DNA of 64,000 nt from an uncultured Arenicella sp. (GCA_947499305.1 CANMNN010000017.1:1-64000); one strand, 5' to 3'. Shown: positions 1-6,870, counted from the first letter of the stretch. The notes: generated from the sequence alone by a model not told the origin. Made by a program: numbers and translations.

Positions 1-234
1 CACTCAGTTTTACTTCGTCTGATCATTATTTGCTCCTGATTAAAGTCAGAAACATAATCATGATCTTCTTAATGCGCTAGGGTGTCGGTTACTTGGCGCT
101 TACAGTAGTGCTGTGGCAACGCTAGTTGTTCACGGGTTCCGTTGTAGGGAGTATTGTTGGCGTTTACAGGCAAGTTGATATATCTTTGGCACATCACTTC
201 GTAGCAATTTGAGAGGGACATCGAATGAATCAAA
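1..234. other. Gene-less part of a cassette cut by the window edge
   Basis: No convincing open reading frame is seen in these 234 bases on either strand before the first attC. It shares short stretches (such as CACTTCGTAG) with the gene-less cassette at 3309-3560, so it may be a non-coding cassette or the 3' part of a longer one whose gene lies to the left. Confidence 0.4.
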
Positions 235-316
235 ACCTAACAAGTTCAAAAACTAACATTCGCTGCGCTCATTCGGACGCCGCGAGAACGCGGCGCCCGT
301 TTTAAAGGCGTTAGGT
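235..316 (+). repeat. attC site 1
   Basis: R'' core ACCTAAC at 235-241 and R' core GTTAGGT at 310-316, with the family left and right boxes intact. The inner part has hairpin A of the CATTCGCT type and hairpin B with a CCGCGAGAACGCGG stem-loop. It should be recombination-competent. Confidence 0.92.
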
Positions 317-320
317 ATAT

Positions 321-671
321 ATGAATCTATCTAAATTAATAGTTCTATTTGCTATTTCACTTTGTATTTCAGGTTGTTATTCCGTTCCAACAATTGCTGA
401 CTGCGCGATTACTGCTGAAGAATTAGTTACTCTAAAGAAAGATAGTTTAGTTTTCTTAGAATCTAAAGGTATAGATACTAAGTGTGAAGTTTTTTCTAAT
501 GAGCCTGAAATAGTTGGAAAGTATGGATGTGGGTTATACGGAAATGCAACTAACGGAGCTAAAAACCCTCGAACAGGACAAGACTGCCCTTTATATCTTG
601 ATGGCGGTTATTGGGTTACTTTTGATCATGAGACATTGAAGACTAAACAAATGGTTTTGGTATCGTGGTAG
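321..671 (+). CDS. Cassette gene: small predicted lipoprotein, unknown function
   Basis: 116 residues. The N-terminus has a short positive region, a hydrophobic core and a lipobox ending ISGC (Cys19), so the product is probably a lipoprotein anchored after cleavage. The mature part has further cysteines (Cys28, Cys55, Cys70, Cys90) that could form disulfides in the periplasm. The ATG lies five bases after the attC core, and the only upstream purine-rich stretch is AAAGGCG in attC, a plausible ribosome-binding site. I do not recognise the family. Cassette membership is certain from the flanking attC sites. Confidence 0.75.
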   Translation: MNLSKLIVLFAISLCISGCYSVPTIADCAITAEELVTLKKDSLVFLESKGIDTKCEVFSNEPEIVGKYGCGLYGNATNGAKNPRTGQDCPLYLDGGYWVTFDHETLKTKQMVLVSW

Positions 672-696
672 CACAGATGAAAGCAACTTTAAAAAT

Positions 697-786
697 ACCT
701 AACAAGTTCGCAAAGCTTGCTACGTTCGCTGTGCTCACTGCGCGGGACGGCGATAAAACGCGCCGCCCCTTGCAAAGGCGTTATGT
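697..786 (+). repeat. attC site 2 (longer, divergent)
   Basis: R'' ACCTAAC at 697-703 and R' GTTATGT at 780-786. At 90 bp it is the longest site, and both its left box (AAGTTCGCAAAGC) and right box (TTGCAAAGGCG) differ from the array norm in matching positions, so the pairing is kept. It probably came from a different source than its neighbours. Confidence 0.88.
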
Positions 787-812
787 AGGTTACGAACCTC
801 AAAGATAGAGCT

Positions 813-1088
813 ATGAACGAAAGTCTACGTTGTCCAACCAAAGCATGCTCCGGCTGGGTATGTGAAATTGAAGAGAGCGAAAATCGTAGTTTTTGGGGTT
901 GCGGAGAGTGTGGAGAAATTTGGTCAGAGAGAGCCAACTTGAATCGGAGTATTGATCAAATGCTTACAAAGCATTCATACAGAAAAGGAGTATATTTAAA
1001 GGTTGGCTCAAATTGGCATGCTATCGATATTGACCTAGAACCCGAAAACTATGCAGAGTTGGTGTCAGAGGAATGGCAGAATCAGTAA
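813..1088 (+). CDS. Cassette gene: small protein with a zinc-ribbon-like cysteine cluster
   Basis: 91 residues, no signal peptide, probably cytoplasmic. Cysteines occur at the start (LRCPTKACSGWVC) and again as CGECG, the spacing expected of a treble-clef or zinc-ribbon metal site. The C-terminal half is acidic and contains no motif I recognise. The upstream core GTTATG gives an ATG followed directly by a stop, so translation must begin at the ATG at 813; no strong Shine-Dalgarno is visible. Function unknown. Confidence 0.68.
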   Translation: MNESLRCPTKACSGWVCEIEESENRSFWGCGECGEIWSERANLNRSIDQMLTKHSYRKGVYLKVGSNWHAIDIDLEPENYAELVSEEWQNQ

Positions 1089-1101
1089 TTTTTAAAGAAC
1101 T

Positions 1102-1180
1102 ACATAACAAGTTCAAAAACTACCATTCGCTACGCTCATTCGGACGCGCTATTCGCGCGCCCGTTTTAAAGGCGTTAGGC
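1102..1180 (+). repeat. attC site 3
   Basis: R'' ACATAAC at 1102-1108, R' GTTAGGC at 1174-1180. Hairpin A is the CATTCGCT type and hairpin B the CGCGCTATTCGCGCG type. All boxes are intact. Confidence 0.92.
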
Positions 1181-1194
1181 ACACTTAATCGCTC

Positions 1195-1806
1195 ATGAAA
1201 TTCTTACCTGAAGTAATTCCGGATGAGTTAATTTTTTCCTCTACCTATGCGACTTTGCAGGAGTCGCCTCACAAAACTATCCGATTTGTGATGTTGCGTG
1301 AAATGATGATTGGCGACGTTAACGTTAAAGTCGATGCAGAAAAATTCATAGGAATTTGTACCAACTATAAAGCTCTTATTGGTGCTCAAATTGGAAATAT
1401 GAGCGAGGTAGAAGAGCAGCTAACTGGAGTAATTAGAGACTGTTTTAGGGCAGAAGGTTTGTCTCACCAAGAGGCTAAGGACTCAGCTGAAAGGATGACT
1501 ACAATGGAAAAAAGAGATGCGCTATCCAAAAACATAGATTCCAAACTAATTATTGGAAAAAAGAAACCAAATTCTAAGATATTGTTTGAATTAATTGGGG
1601 TAAGAAATATTTTTGCACACGGCAGAGTTTGTGTCATCTTGCCGCGTGAAGAAGCTGGAATAGAATATGAATCAAAAGATCATGGACCCGAAAGTCTTAC
1701 CCTAGCTATGCTGGATAAAACAAAAATAGAAGCATTTGAATTAGCGTGTTACGAAGTTAGAAATTGGTTGAATAATTTAGTTATAGCTAATAGTAAAAGT
1801 GCCTAA
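1195..1806 (+). CDS. Cassette gene: possible HEPN-fold protein
   Basis: 203 residues, soluble, mostly helical by composition. Near residue 136 it contains RNIFAHGR. This fits the R-X4-H catalytic pattern of HEPN ribonucleases (RN, three residues, H) in a setting (ELIGVRNIFAHG) typical of HEPN-like and apoptosis-related helical proteins. HEPN domains are known in toxin and antiphage systems, but no partner antitoxin such as a minimal nucleotidyltransferase is encoded next to it, and the motif also occurs in non-enzymatic helical proteins. Assignment is therefore tentative. The ATG is 14 bases after attC 3; its stop codon overlaps the R'' core of attC 4. Confidence 0.6.
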   Translation: MKFLPEVIPDELIFSSTYATLQESPHKTIRFVMLREMMIGDVNVKVDAEKFIGICTNYKALIGAQIGNMSEVEEQLTGVIRDCFRAEGLSHQEAKDSAERMTTMEKRDALSKNIDSKLIIGKKKPNSKILFELIGVRNIFAHGRVCVILPREEAGIEYESKDHGPESLTLAMLDKTKIEAFELACYEVRNWLNNLVIANSKSA

Positions 1807-1884
1807 CAAATTCAAAAACGTAAACCGCCAACGAGCTGGCTCGGACACCGCGAGAACGCGGCGCCCGTTTTAAAGGCGTTATGT
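1801..1884 (+). repeat. attC site 4
   Basis: R'' GCCTAAC at 1801-1807, overlapping the stop codon of the gene before it; R' GTTATGT at 1878-1884. Hairpin A is GCCAACGAGCTGGC; hairpin B is the CCGCGAGAACGCGG type also found in attC 1. Confidence 0.92.
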
Positions 1885-1907
1885 GTATATGAGTATCGGA
1901 GAAGAAA

Positions 1908-2276
1908 GTGGGTAGTTGGGGTTTTGGAGTATTTGAATCTGACGCTTCAAAGGATTTTGTTGCGGATATCATCGAGGATTTTTCTGATGAAATTGAAGAA
2001 GCGCTTGATAGCTATAGCTCTGAAGCGTCGTATCAGGAGTCAGATGAATCGGTATTAGTGCTTGTAACGCTAATACAATCAATCTGTGAAAGAGCTGGCT
2101 CTGCACCTCCAGAGCTAGAAATGGTTCAGACCTGGAAAAAGAAATACGTTAGGGCGTTTGATATGTTCGGTCGAAAACAATGGAATCTTGAAGCACAACT
2201 CGAACGTAAGAAAGTTGTCGTAAAATGCTTCGATTCCCTAATATCGGATTCCACTAATTTCTGGTCTGAAGATTGA
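1908..2276 (+). CDS. Cassette gene: DUF4259-like protein
   Basis: 122 residues, acidic, no signal peptide. The N-terminus MGSWGFGVFESDASKDFV resembles the opening of DUF4259 proteins (MGxWGxGxFENDxAxDF), a family of unknown function common in accessory DNA. It uses a GTG start preceded by GGAG at a good distance; the ATG within the attC 4 core opens only a three-codon frame. Family call is by eye. Confidence 0.7.
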   Translation: MGSWGFGVFESDASKDFVADIIEDFSDEIEEALDSYSSEASYQESDESVLVLVTLIQSICERAGSAPPELEMVQTWKKKYVRAFDMFGRKQWNLEAQLERKKVVVKCFDSLISDSTNFWSED

Positions 2277-2283
2277 AAAGAAC

Positions 2284-2364
2284 ACATAACAAGTTCAAAA
2301 ACGAATGCACGCACTGCGTGCGCACGGACGCGCTATTCGCGCGCCCGTTTTAAAGGCGTTATGA
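2284..2364 (+). repeat. attC site 5 (start codon inside the core)
   Basis: R'' ACATAAC at 2284-2290; R' core reads GTTATGA at 2358-2364. Hairpin A is the GCACGCA/TGCGTGC type and hairpin B CGCGCTATTCGCGCG. The ATG within the core is the start codon of the next gene. Confidence 0.92.
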
Positions 2365-2882
2365 GTAGCATGGAATTTCAATACTTTTCAGACCCCCTTA
2401 ATTTTGCTTTCACTACTGATGAGGAGGTTAATTGCTCAACGTGTGATGAGAAGGCTATCTGCTTTGAAGCTGGTGGCTACATGGGAATAGAAACTATTGA
2501 TTATATTTGTGCCTGCTGTCTAAAATCTGGGAAGCTTATCGAATTAGATATTGAATCAAATTTAGTCTACGGGAATGGGGCTGATTCAACTGACATTATT
2601 GCTCAGAAAACTCCTGCCTTCCCAACTTGGCAAGATACTGTTTGGCCACTAATAGATGGTATATATCCAGTTTTTGAGCGTATTGCGTCAAAAGAAGACT
2701 TTGAAAATCAGGAAGATTTTGTTGAATCATTTATCGAAACCGATCAGAAGAAAAACGAAATTGATTGGCTTTGGGATAAGCTTCCAAATAAACGTCTCAA
2801 GAATTATAAAGAAGCCACTGATATTTCCGTTTATCTATTTAGCATTAAAGAAAAAAACTATTGGGTTTGGGATGCAAATTAG
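2361..2882 (+). CDS. Cassette gene: CbrC-like (UPF0167) protein
   Basis: 173 residues, soluble. The N-terminal half (FQYFSDPLNF, then CSTCDEKAICFEAG and CACCLKSG) follows the layout of the CbrC/UPF0167 family, in which an aromatic 'HPDP'-type opening is followed by two CxxC pairs. In E. coli CbrC belongs to the CreB regulon and has been linked to colicin E2 tolerance; the molecular role is unknown. The start ATG is inside the attC 5 core, so the upstream attC supplies AAAGG as the ribosome-binding site. Confidence 0.75.
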   Translation: MSSMEFQYFSDPLNFAFTTDEEVNCSTCDEKAICFEAGGYMGIETIDYICACCLKSGKLIELDIESNLVYGNGADSTDIIAQKTPAFPTWQDTVWPLIDGIYPVFERIASKEDFENQEDFVESFIETDQKKNEIDWLWDKLPNKRLKNYKEATDISVYLFSIKEKNYWVWDAN

Positions 2883-2885
2883 CAC

Positions 2886-2969
2886 TCATAACAAGTTCAA
2901 AAACGAATATGCCAGCAAGCTGGCACGGACGCCGCATAAGACGCGGCGCCCGTTTTAAAGGCGTTATGT
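2886..2969 (+). repeat. attC site 6
   Basis: R'' TCATAAC at 2886-2892, R' GTTATGT at 2963-2969. Hairpin A is GCCAGCAAGCTGGC, hairpin B a CCGCATAAGACGCGG type. The core ATG opens a 36-codon frame (2966-3076) that I do not regard as a proven gene. Confidence 0.92.
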
Positions 2970-3229
2970 TTGCTCAAGCTAATGGGGCAGTGATACTCAG
3001 CTCTCAGCACTTTTCATTACTCGTTTTGGTAACTAGAAAATTGTGCGGCAACGAAATTCCATCATCATTTTTATGACTAATCTAATTCGGAAAGATAGGA
3101 CTAAAAGTAAATTTAGTGGTTTAGTTCGTCACGAAACTAAAGCGTTTATTGGCTACCAAAAAGATCGAGTTTAGGGCAAATCACAATCGCACAAGTTGTG
3201 TCATACTTATCGAATGAAACGTAAAAGAA
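2970..3229 (+). other. Cassette without a convincing gene
   Basis: A full-length cassette bounded by two intact attC sites but with no frame of normal cassette-gene size. The longest is a 36-codon frame beginning at the attC core ATG (2966-3076), low in codon bias and without recognisable domains. Gene-less cassettes are known in Vibrio-type integrons and can carry promoters or small RNAs; nothing here proves either. Confidence 0.6.
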
Positions 3230-3308
3230 ACATAACAAGTTCAAAAACAAGCATTCGCTTCGCTCATTCGGACGCGCTATTCGCGCGCCCGTTTTAAAGG
3301 CGTTAGTT
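3230..3308 (+). repeat. attC site 7
   Basis: R'' ACATAAC at 3230-3236, R' GTTAGTT at 3302-3308. Hairpin A is the CATTCGCT type, hairpin B CGCGCTATTCGCGCG, the same combination as attC 3. Confidence 0.92.
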
Positions 3309-3560
3309 TGGTTTCTATTTCCTTGTATTTGTTTCGCGCTTCGTAGTTAGCACCTAAGAAAGTCTTACAGGTTAACTTGGTATCGGGCTACCAACCTTAC
3401 TGATTCGTGGCAAAGGGTCTCGCACTGGCTCGACCACTTAGATCAGGTTTTCTTGTTAAACAATTAGGCTTCGGGTTATTCTGTGACAGTAACATAAGGA
3501 AGTGGTTTAGATCAAAACACTTCGTAGAAAGTTTAAGGGTTATTCAAGTTTTGAATTACA
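3309..3560 (+). other. Second cassette without a convincing gene
   Basis: 252 bases between intact attC 7 and attC 8. The only plus-strand frame of note runs through attC 8 and is therefore unlikely to be a gene. The start of the segment (TTTGGTTTCTATTTCCTTG) is T-rich. It shares CACTTCGTAG with the segment at 1-234 and GGCTACCAA with the other gene-less cassette, hinting at a family of non-coding cassettes. Confidence 0.6.
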
Positions 3561-3642
3561 AACTAACAAGTTCAAAAACTACCATGCGCTACGCGCACTC
3601 GGACGGCGGGAAGACCCGCCGCCCGTTTTAAAGGCGTTAAGG
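3561..3642 (+). repeat. attC site 8 (core is part of a Shine-Dalgarno)
   Basis: R'' AACTAAC at 3561-3567; R' GTTAAGG at 3636-3642. Hairpin B is the CGGCGGGAAGACCCGCCG type. The AAGG of the core begins the sequence AAGGAGGT (3639-3646), a near-perfect Shine-Dalgarno for the next gene. Confidence 0.92.
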
Positions 3643-3651
3643 AGGTCAAAA

Positions 3652-4140
3652 GTGACGAGAGTTCTACTAATACTATTAACATTTCCCATTTTTGCTTCTG
3701 CTGAGAGCATCTTTGATAAAGTACCTGTATCAACTATTGAAAAAGGCAAGCTAAAGCAAGAATCTGTCATTGGTTCATTTTGCTGGCATCCTAAGGAAGG
3801 AAATCACTTTTGTGCAGATACAGGACTTGTTTCCCCCAAAGAGGAAATTGAAATAAAGCCTAACTCCATACTTACTTTGAAAATGCCAAATCAGGAAAAC
3901 CTTAAAGTAGTTCAGTATTCGTTTGTTCCTGTCACAACTGAGATGCAAACTGCTAAAGAAGAGTACCCCGGCGGTTATAATTGGCAAGGTGGCTTATCAG
4001 AAATTAAAGAATTAAAATTGAAGAGAAAGTTGAAAATTAAGACCAGATTAGAGCCAGGATTATATGTTTTAAGTGTTTCAGCTTGGTGGAAAAACTATGA
4101 TGATGCTAACCATGGATTTCTTATCAAAGTCACTCCTTAA
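3652..4140 (+). CDS. Cassette gene: exported protein, unknown function
   Basis: 162 residues with a clear signal peptide (MTRVLLILLTFPIFASA, cleavage expected after ASA near residue 17). The mature protein is about 145 residues with alternating beta-type segments, two cysteines (CWHPKEGNHFC) that may form a disulfide, and a C-terminal half resembling a small beta-sandwich. GTG start with the strong AAGGAGGT ribosome-binding site five bases upstream. The stop codon lies inside the R'' core of attC 9. Family not recognised. Confidence 0.75.
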   Translation: MTRVLLILLTFPIFASAESIFDKVPVSTIEKGKLKQESVIGSFCWHPKEGNHFCADTGLVSPKEEIEIKPNSILTLKMPNQENLKVVQYSFVPVTTEMQTAKEEYPGGYNWQGGLSEIKELKLKRKLKIKTRLEPGLYVLSVSAWWKNYDDANHGFLIKVTP

Positions 4141-4215
4141 CAAGTTCAAAAACGAAAACGCCGCAAGCGGCTCGGACGCCGGGAAGACCCGACGCCCGTT
4201 TTAAAGGCGTTATAT
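4135..4215 (+). repeat. attC site 9
   Basis: R'' CCTTAAC at 4135-4141 (includes the preceding stop codon), R' GTTATAT at 4209-4215. Hairpin A GCCGCAAGCGGC; hairpin B is a CCGGGAAGACCCG relative of the type in attC 8. Confidence 0.91.
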
Positions 4216-4217
4216 TT

Positions 4218-4328
4218 ATGAATAGCTCAGAGAACAACAAGCTTATCAAAGCACTAGGTGTTTCGGCTATTGCTGCAACTATCTGTATCGCAGCAACGTA
4301 TTATCATTTTTTTACACCGCGGACATAG
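4218..4328 (+). CDS. Cassette gene: 36-residue single-span membrane peptide
   Basis: The frame starts with an ATG just after the attC 9 core and encodes a polar N-terminus (MNSSENNKLIKAL) followed by one hydrophobic segment of about 18 residues and a short tail. Its TAG stop overlaps the GTG start of the following frame by one base (TAGTG), an arrangement that suggests translational coupling. Too short to judge by codon use; support is position and coupling. Confidence 0.5.
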   Translation: MNSSENNKLIKALGVSAIAATICIAATYYHFFTPRT

Positions 4329-4522
4329 TGGCACGGCATAACAACTATTTAATTTCATCAGTACTTTTACCTTTGTGCCTTGCTTTTCTTATGGGCTACC
4401 TCGGCAATTACCTATTTGGTCTTTCGGGTAAAAAGAAGCTATTGGTTTTATTGGTACCTGTATTAGCTACGTTACTACTACTTTTAGTAGTCTATTCAAT
4501 TCTTCAAAGTGGTTTGCATTAG
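4328..4522 (+). CDS. Cassette gene: 64-residue membrane protein with two spans
   Basis: The product starts at GTG overlapping the stop of the preceding short frame. It has two hydrophobic segments (about residues 9-30 and 37-58) separated by a basic loop GKKK, so both ends probably face the same side of the inner membrane. No independent ribosome-binding site is visible, in agreement with coupling. The pair could be a small two-component membrane module; a toxin role is possible for such peptides but nothing in the sequence shows it. Confidence 0.6.
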   Translation: MARHNNYLISSVLLPLCLAFLMGYLGNYLFGLSGKKKLLVLLVPVLATLLLLLVVYSILQSGLH

Positions 4523-4529
4523 TGAAAAC

Positions 4530-4611
4530 ATATAACAAGTTCAAAAACGTAAGCGCGCACTATGTGCGCTCGGACGGCGGGAAGACCCGCCGCCCTTTAA
4601 AGGCGTTAGTT
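4530..4611 (+). repeat. attC site 10 (two-base deletion in right box)
   Basis: R'' ATATAAC at 4530-4536, R' GTTAGTT at 4605-4611. Right box reads CCCTTTAAAGGCG instead of CCCGTTTTAAAGGCG, which shortens the stem. Hairpin A CGCGCACTATGTGCG type, hairpin B as in attC 8. Confidence 0.9.
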
Positions 4612-4622
4612 AGACAAGCTTA

Positions 4623-5075
4623 ATGAGTAGTATTGTTATCGAAAGGGATACATTTTTCACTGATCTTATGGCTGGGATTTTGCTTAGTCTTTCAGTTGTT
4701 ATGTTCTATCTACTAGGTAACCCTTCTCCGGTTCTTGTGATATTGCTATCAATATTTGTTTACTGGATTGGCAGCAGTGGTCCAGTTGAATATTTTTGGG
4801 CAGACGAAGAGGGAATTGAATATCATATTGGAAAAGAAGAGTTACATCAGATTCCTTGGCGTGATGTAGATAGAATTTTTGTTGATTCTTATGGTTCAGA
4901 TTTTCCAACCCAATGGGCAATTTATATAAAACTCCAAACAAGGTTGGAGTTTGGAAAAACGCCAAGTTATGTCAAATATACCGGCGTTTTAAAGACAAGT
5001 CTTTTGCTGTTCGAAGGAAGAGATAATCGAAGAATATTCAAACAACTTAAGAAATTAAATGAAGGAAATGCATAA
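4623..5075 (+). CDS. Cassette gene: membrane protein with PH-like domain
   Basis: 150 residues. Two adjacent hydrophobic segments (about residues 12-33 and 36-52) precede a cytoplasmic part with WADEEGIEYHIG and IPWRDVDRIFV, the strand pattern found in bacterial PH-like (YcxB/STM3941-type) membrane proteins. Such proteins are of unknown function. ATG start 12 bases beyond attC 10; the local ribosome-binding site is weak. Confidence 0.68.
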   Translation: MSSIVIERDTFFTDLMAGILLSLSVVMFYLLGNPSPVLVILLSIFVYWIGSSGPVEYFWADEEGIEYHIGKEELHQIPWRDVDRIFVDSYGSDFPTQWAIYIKLQTRLEFGKTPSYVKYTGVLKTSLLLFEGRDNRRIFKQLKKLNEGNA

Positions 5076-5084
5076 CGTAAAAAT

Positions 5085-5165
5085 CACTAACAAGTTCAAA
5101 AACGAATGCACGCACTATGTGCGCTCGGACGCGCTATTCGCGCGCCCATTTTAAAGGCGTTAGGT
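5085..5165 (+). repeat. attC site 11
   Basis: R'' CACTAAC at 5085-5091, R' GTTAGGT at 5159-5165; a second TAAC lies just upstream at 5073. Right box has one change (CCCATTTTAAAGGCG). Hairpin A CACGCACTATGTGCG, hairpin B CGCGCTATTCGCGCG. Confidence 0.91.
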
Positions 5166-5171
5166 AGTAAA

Positions 5172-5453
5172 ATGGATTCGTTGTCTCAATACAATCAAAG
5201 AAGAAGGCAGTGGAAAAGTACTTTGTACTTATTTCCTCTCGCTTTTATTGCATGGCTATTTTTGCCTGTAGCCTTTGTCTATTCCCTAGTTCCGATATTC
5301 GCTATATTGATTAACGTTTTAAGCTATAAGCATATGTGCTCATCGGTGTGCTTAAAATGTGAAAAACAAGTTGTATCAACATCTAAGAGGATTACAGGTA
5401 TGGCGCTATTTTATAAATCAATTGAATGCAGTTACTGCCTTAAACATGGCTGA
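5172..5453 (+). CDS. Cassette gene: small membrane protein with paired cysteines
   Basis: 93 residues from the ATG at 5172, chosen because the upstream extension of the frame runs through attC 11. Two hydrophobic spans (about residues 17-34 and 36-55) are followed by a C-terminal segment with CLKCEK and CSYC, a four-cysteine set suited to binding zinc or forming disulfides. Function unknown. Confidence 0.68.
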   Translation: MDSLSQYNQRRRQWKSTLYLFPLAFIAWLFLPVAFVYSLVPIFAILINVLSYKHMCSSVCLKCEKQVVSTSKRITGMALFYKSIECSYCLKHG

Positions 5454-5456
5454 GCA

Positions 5457-5537
5457 ACCTAGCAAGTTCAAAAACGAATGCACGCACTGCGTGCGCACGG
5501 ACGCGCTATTCGCGCGCCCGTTTTATAGGCGTTAAGT
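5457..5537 (+). repeat. attC site 12 (mutated R'' core)
   Basis: R'' reads ACCTAGC (consensus AAC is AGC) at 5457-5463; R' GTTAAGT at 5531-5537. The inner region is almost identical to attC 5. Right box has TTTTATAGGCG. First site, going left to right, with damage in a core. Confidence 0.9.
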
Positions 5538-5543
5538 ATACAA

Positions 5544-5888
5544 ATGATTAGACTCATGCTATTCAGTACACTATTAGTTATATCTAATGTTGTTTTGTCT
5601 GCTGATATAGAGCTTCGAGTTAAGGCTACCAAGGTGGATAGTACCGGGTATATTGAGAATTGCGGCGATGACTGTATTCCATGGAATAGCTGGTATGTCT
5701 ATACGGTTAAAGTCAAAGAAGTATTGAAAGGCGATTTCAAAGAGAAAAAAATCAAGGTAGCTATACTAGAACACGCACAAAGGAAGTTGTGGTATCGCAA
5801 GAATTGGAGAATTGTGATTAAAAAATTTACCAATCAAGAAAACATTGAAGCGTTTGGCACTGAATACTTCGTTCACAAGGAAGTTTAG
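5544..5888 (+). CDS. Cassette gene: exported protein, unknown function
   Basis: 114 residues. Signal peptide MIRLMLFSTLLVISNVVLSA, cleavage expected after LSA. The mature part has a predicted beta-rich segment with CGDDC and alternating charged strands (VKVKEVLKGDFKEKKIKV). A frameshifted relative of this gene survives at about 9581-9700, where the pieces YLNACDDDC and a following TAW align to YIENCGDDC and NSW here. That relation supports this frame as a real gene family in the array. Confidence 0.75.
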   Translation: MIRLMLFSTLLVISNVVLSADIELRVKATKVDSTGYIENCGDDCIPWNSWYVYTVKVKEVLKGDFKEKKIKVAILEHAQRKLWYRKNWRIVIKKFTNQENIEAFGTEYFVHKEV

Positions 5889-5902
5889 ATCATGAAAAAG
5901 AT

Positions 5903-5987
5903 ACTTAACAAGTTCAAAAACGAATATGTCAGCAAGCTGACACGGGCGCCGCATAAGACGCGCGCGCCCGTTTTAAAGGCCTTATGA
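5903..5987 (+). repeat. attC site 13 (R' core has lost the G of GTT)
   Basis: R'' ACTTAAC at 5903-5909; R' position reads CTTATGA at 5981-5987. Integrases cut between G and TT of the core, so this site may be poorly active. Hairpin A is GTCAGCAAGCTGAC, a compensated variant of GCCAGCAAGCTGGC in attC 6. Confidence 0.9.
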
Positions 5988-6002
5988 GCACGGAGGTGCA
6001 AA

Positions 6003-6446
6003 GTGAAATCATTATTCTTTAAATTTATCTTTCTAGCTTCATTCGTTAGTCCAGCCATTGGTGCAGACTTTAATTGCGAGAATATAGTTGGGGACTGGGA
6101 ATCTAGAAGATATGACGAAACCTTGGAGGCCTATACCGTTACTAATGCCTCTTACTCGAAAGATAGCTCATGGAGTTTCCAAACATATATACAAAGCCTA
6201 GCAACTCAATCTATTCATTCAGAATCCGGTCGTTGGGAATGCGTTGGTTCTGATTTTTTAATGCACGTACAAGAAGTCAATGGCAATGGGTTCGGAACTG
6301 GAGATGAAATTACTCATAGATATAAGATACTAAATCTTGACTACAATTTTTTTAGGTTCGAAGTGGCAACAGAGAACTGTGCCGATACAATATCTGATTG
6401 TAAAGGAGTTGTTTTCGAATCTACTCGCAGAGCTCATGGCTCATAA
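6003..6446 (+). CDS. Cassette gene: exported lipocalin-like protein (tentative)
   Basis: 147 residues with a signal peptide (MKSLFFKFIFLASFVSPAIGA). The mature protein starts with DFNCENIVGDWESRRYDE and has repeated beta strands with conserved GDW and GRW pairs, in the style of lipocalin-like beta-barrels that open with GxW. Four cysteines could form two disulfides. GTG start with GGAGG at 5992. The frame ends at the R'' core of the truncated attC 14. The fold assignment is inference from pattern only. Confidence 0.7.
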   Translation: MKSLFFKFIFLASFVSPAIGADFNCENIVGDWESRRYDETLEAYTVTNASYSKDSSWSFQTYIQSLATQSIHSESGRWECVGSDFLMHVQEVNGNGFGTGDEITHRYKILNLDYNFFRFEVATENCADTISDCKGVVFESTRRAHGS

Positions 6447-6495
6447 CACGTTCAAAAACGTAAGCACGCACTGCGTGCGCACGGACGCGTTAAGA
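6441..6495 (+). repeat. attC site 14, truncated
   Basis: R'' TCATAAC at 6441-6447 and hairpin A GCACGCACTGCGTGC are present. After CGGACGCG the sequence jumps straight to the core remnant GTTAAGA, so hairpin B and the right box are missing. Compared with attC 5 and 12, 26 bases are lost between two GCG triplets. The site cannot form the normal structure. Confidence 0.88.
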
Positions 6496-6554
6496 AATGT
6501 TCCGGGTAATCTGAAACTTAAAGAGGGTTCAAGTTTCTAATGAAATATTTATAA

Positions 6555-6788
6555 ATGACATTCGCAGCAATTTTAGCATACGCTTCTGGAGTGCTATTTT
6601 TTCTTTTCTGGATTTACCTGAATACAAAAATAGTATTTTCTTTAGTGCATAAAGAACGCTACTTATTAAGAATTTTAGCTTGGGTTTCTATAGGCCTTAT
6701 TACGTTTATCTTTGTATATGCATTATTTATGGGTTTTGTAATGCTTATGGTTTTTGTTGCAAATACGTTTTTGGAGTTCACAGCATGA
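6555..6788 (+). CDS. Cassette gene: 77-residue membrane protein
   Basis: Two or possibly three hydrophobic spans (about residues 5-27, 39-62 and 56-73) with a basic loop HKERYLLR between the first two. Starts with ATG at 6555 with no good ribosome-binding site. As attC 14 is broken, this gene and the one at 6003 now form a single fused cassette that can only move together. Function unknown. Confidence 0.65.
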   Translation: MTFAAILAYASGVLFFLFWIYLNTKIVFSLVHKERYLLRILAWVSIGLITFIFVYALFMGFVMLMVFVANTFLEFTA

Positions 6789-6791
6789 AAT

Positions 6792-6870
6792 TCATAACAA
6801 GTTCAAAAACGGTCATTCGCTGTGCTCACGCGGGCGCGTTTATAACGCGCCCGTTTTAGAGGCGATATGT
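6792..6870 (+). repeat. attC site 15 (degenerate core, start codon kept)
   Basis: R'' TCATAAC at 6792-6798; the R' core reads GATATGT at 6864-6870 instead of GTTATGT. Hairpin B is an exceptionally long CGGGCGCGTT/AACGCGCCCG stem. The right box is TTTTAGAGGCG; its AGAGG and the ATG in the core serve the next gene. Confidence 0.9.

Noticed and set aside
2966..3076. 36-codon frame starting at the attC 6 core ATG
   Set aside because: The start is plausible, but the peptide has no recognisable feature and the rest of the cassette is non-coding; kept only as a note in the cassette entry.
3407..3631. Plus-strand frame of 74 codons across the second gene-less cassette
   Set aside because: It runs through attC 8 and uses GTG without a ribosome-binding site; cassette genes end before or at the R'' core, so this is chance.
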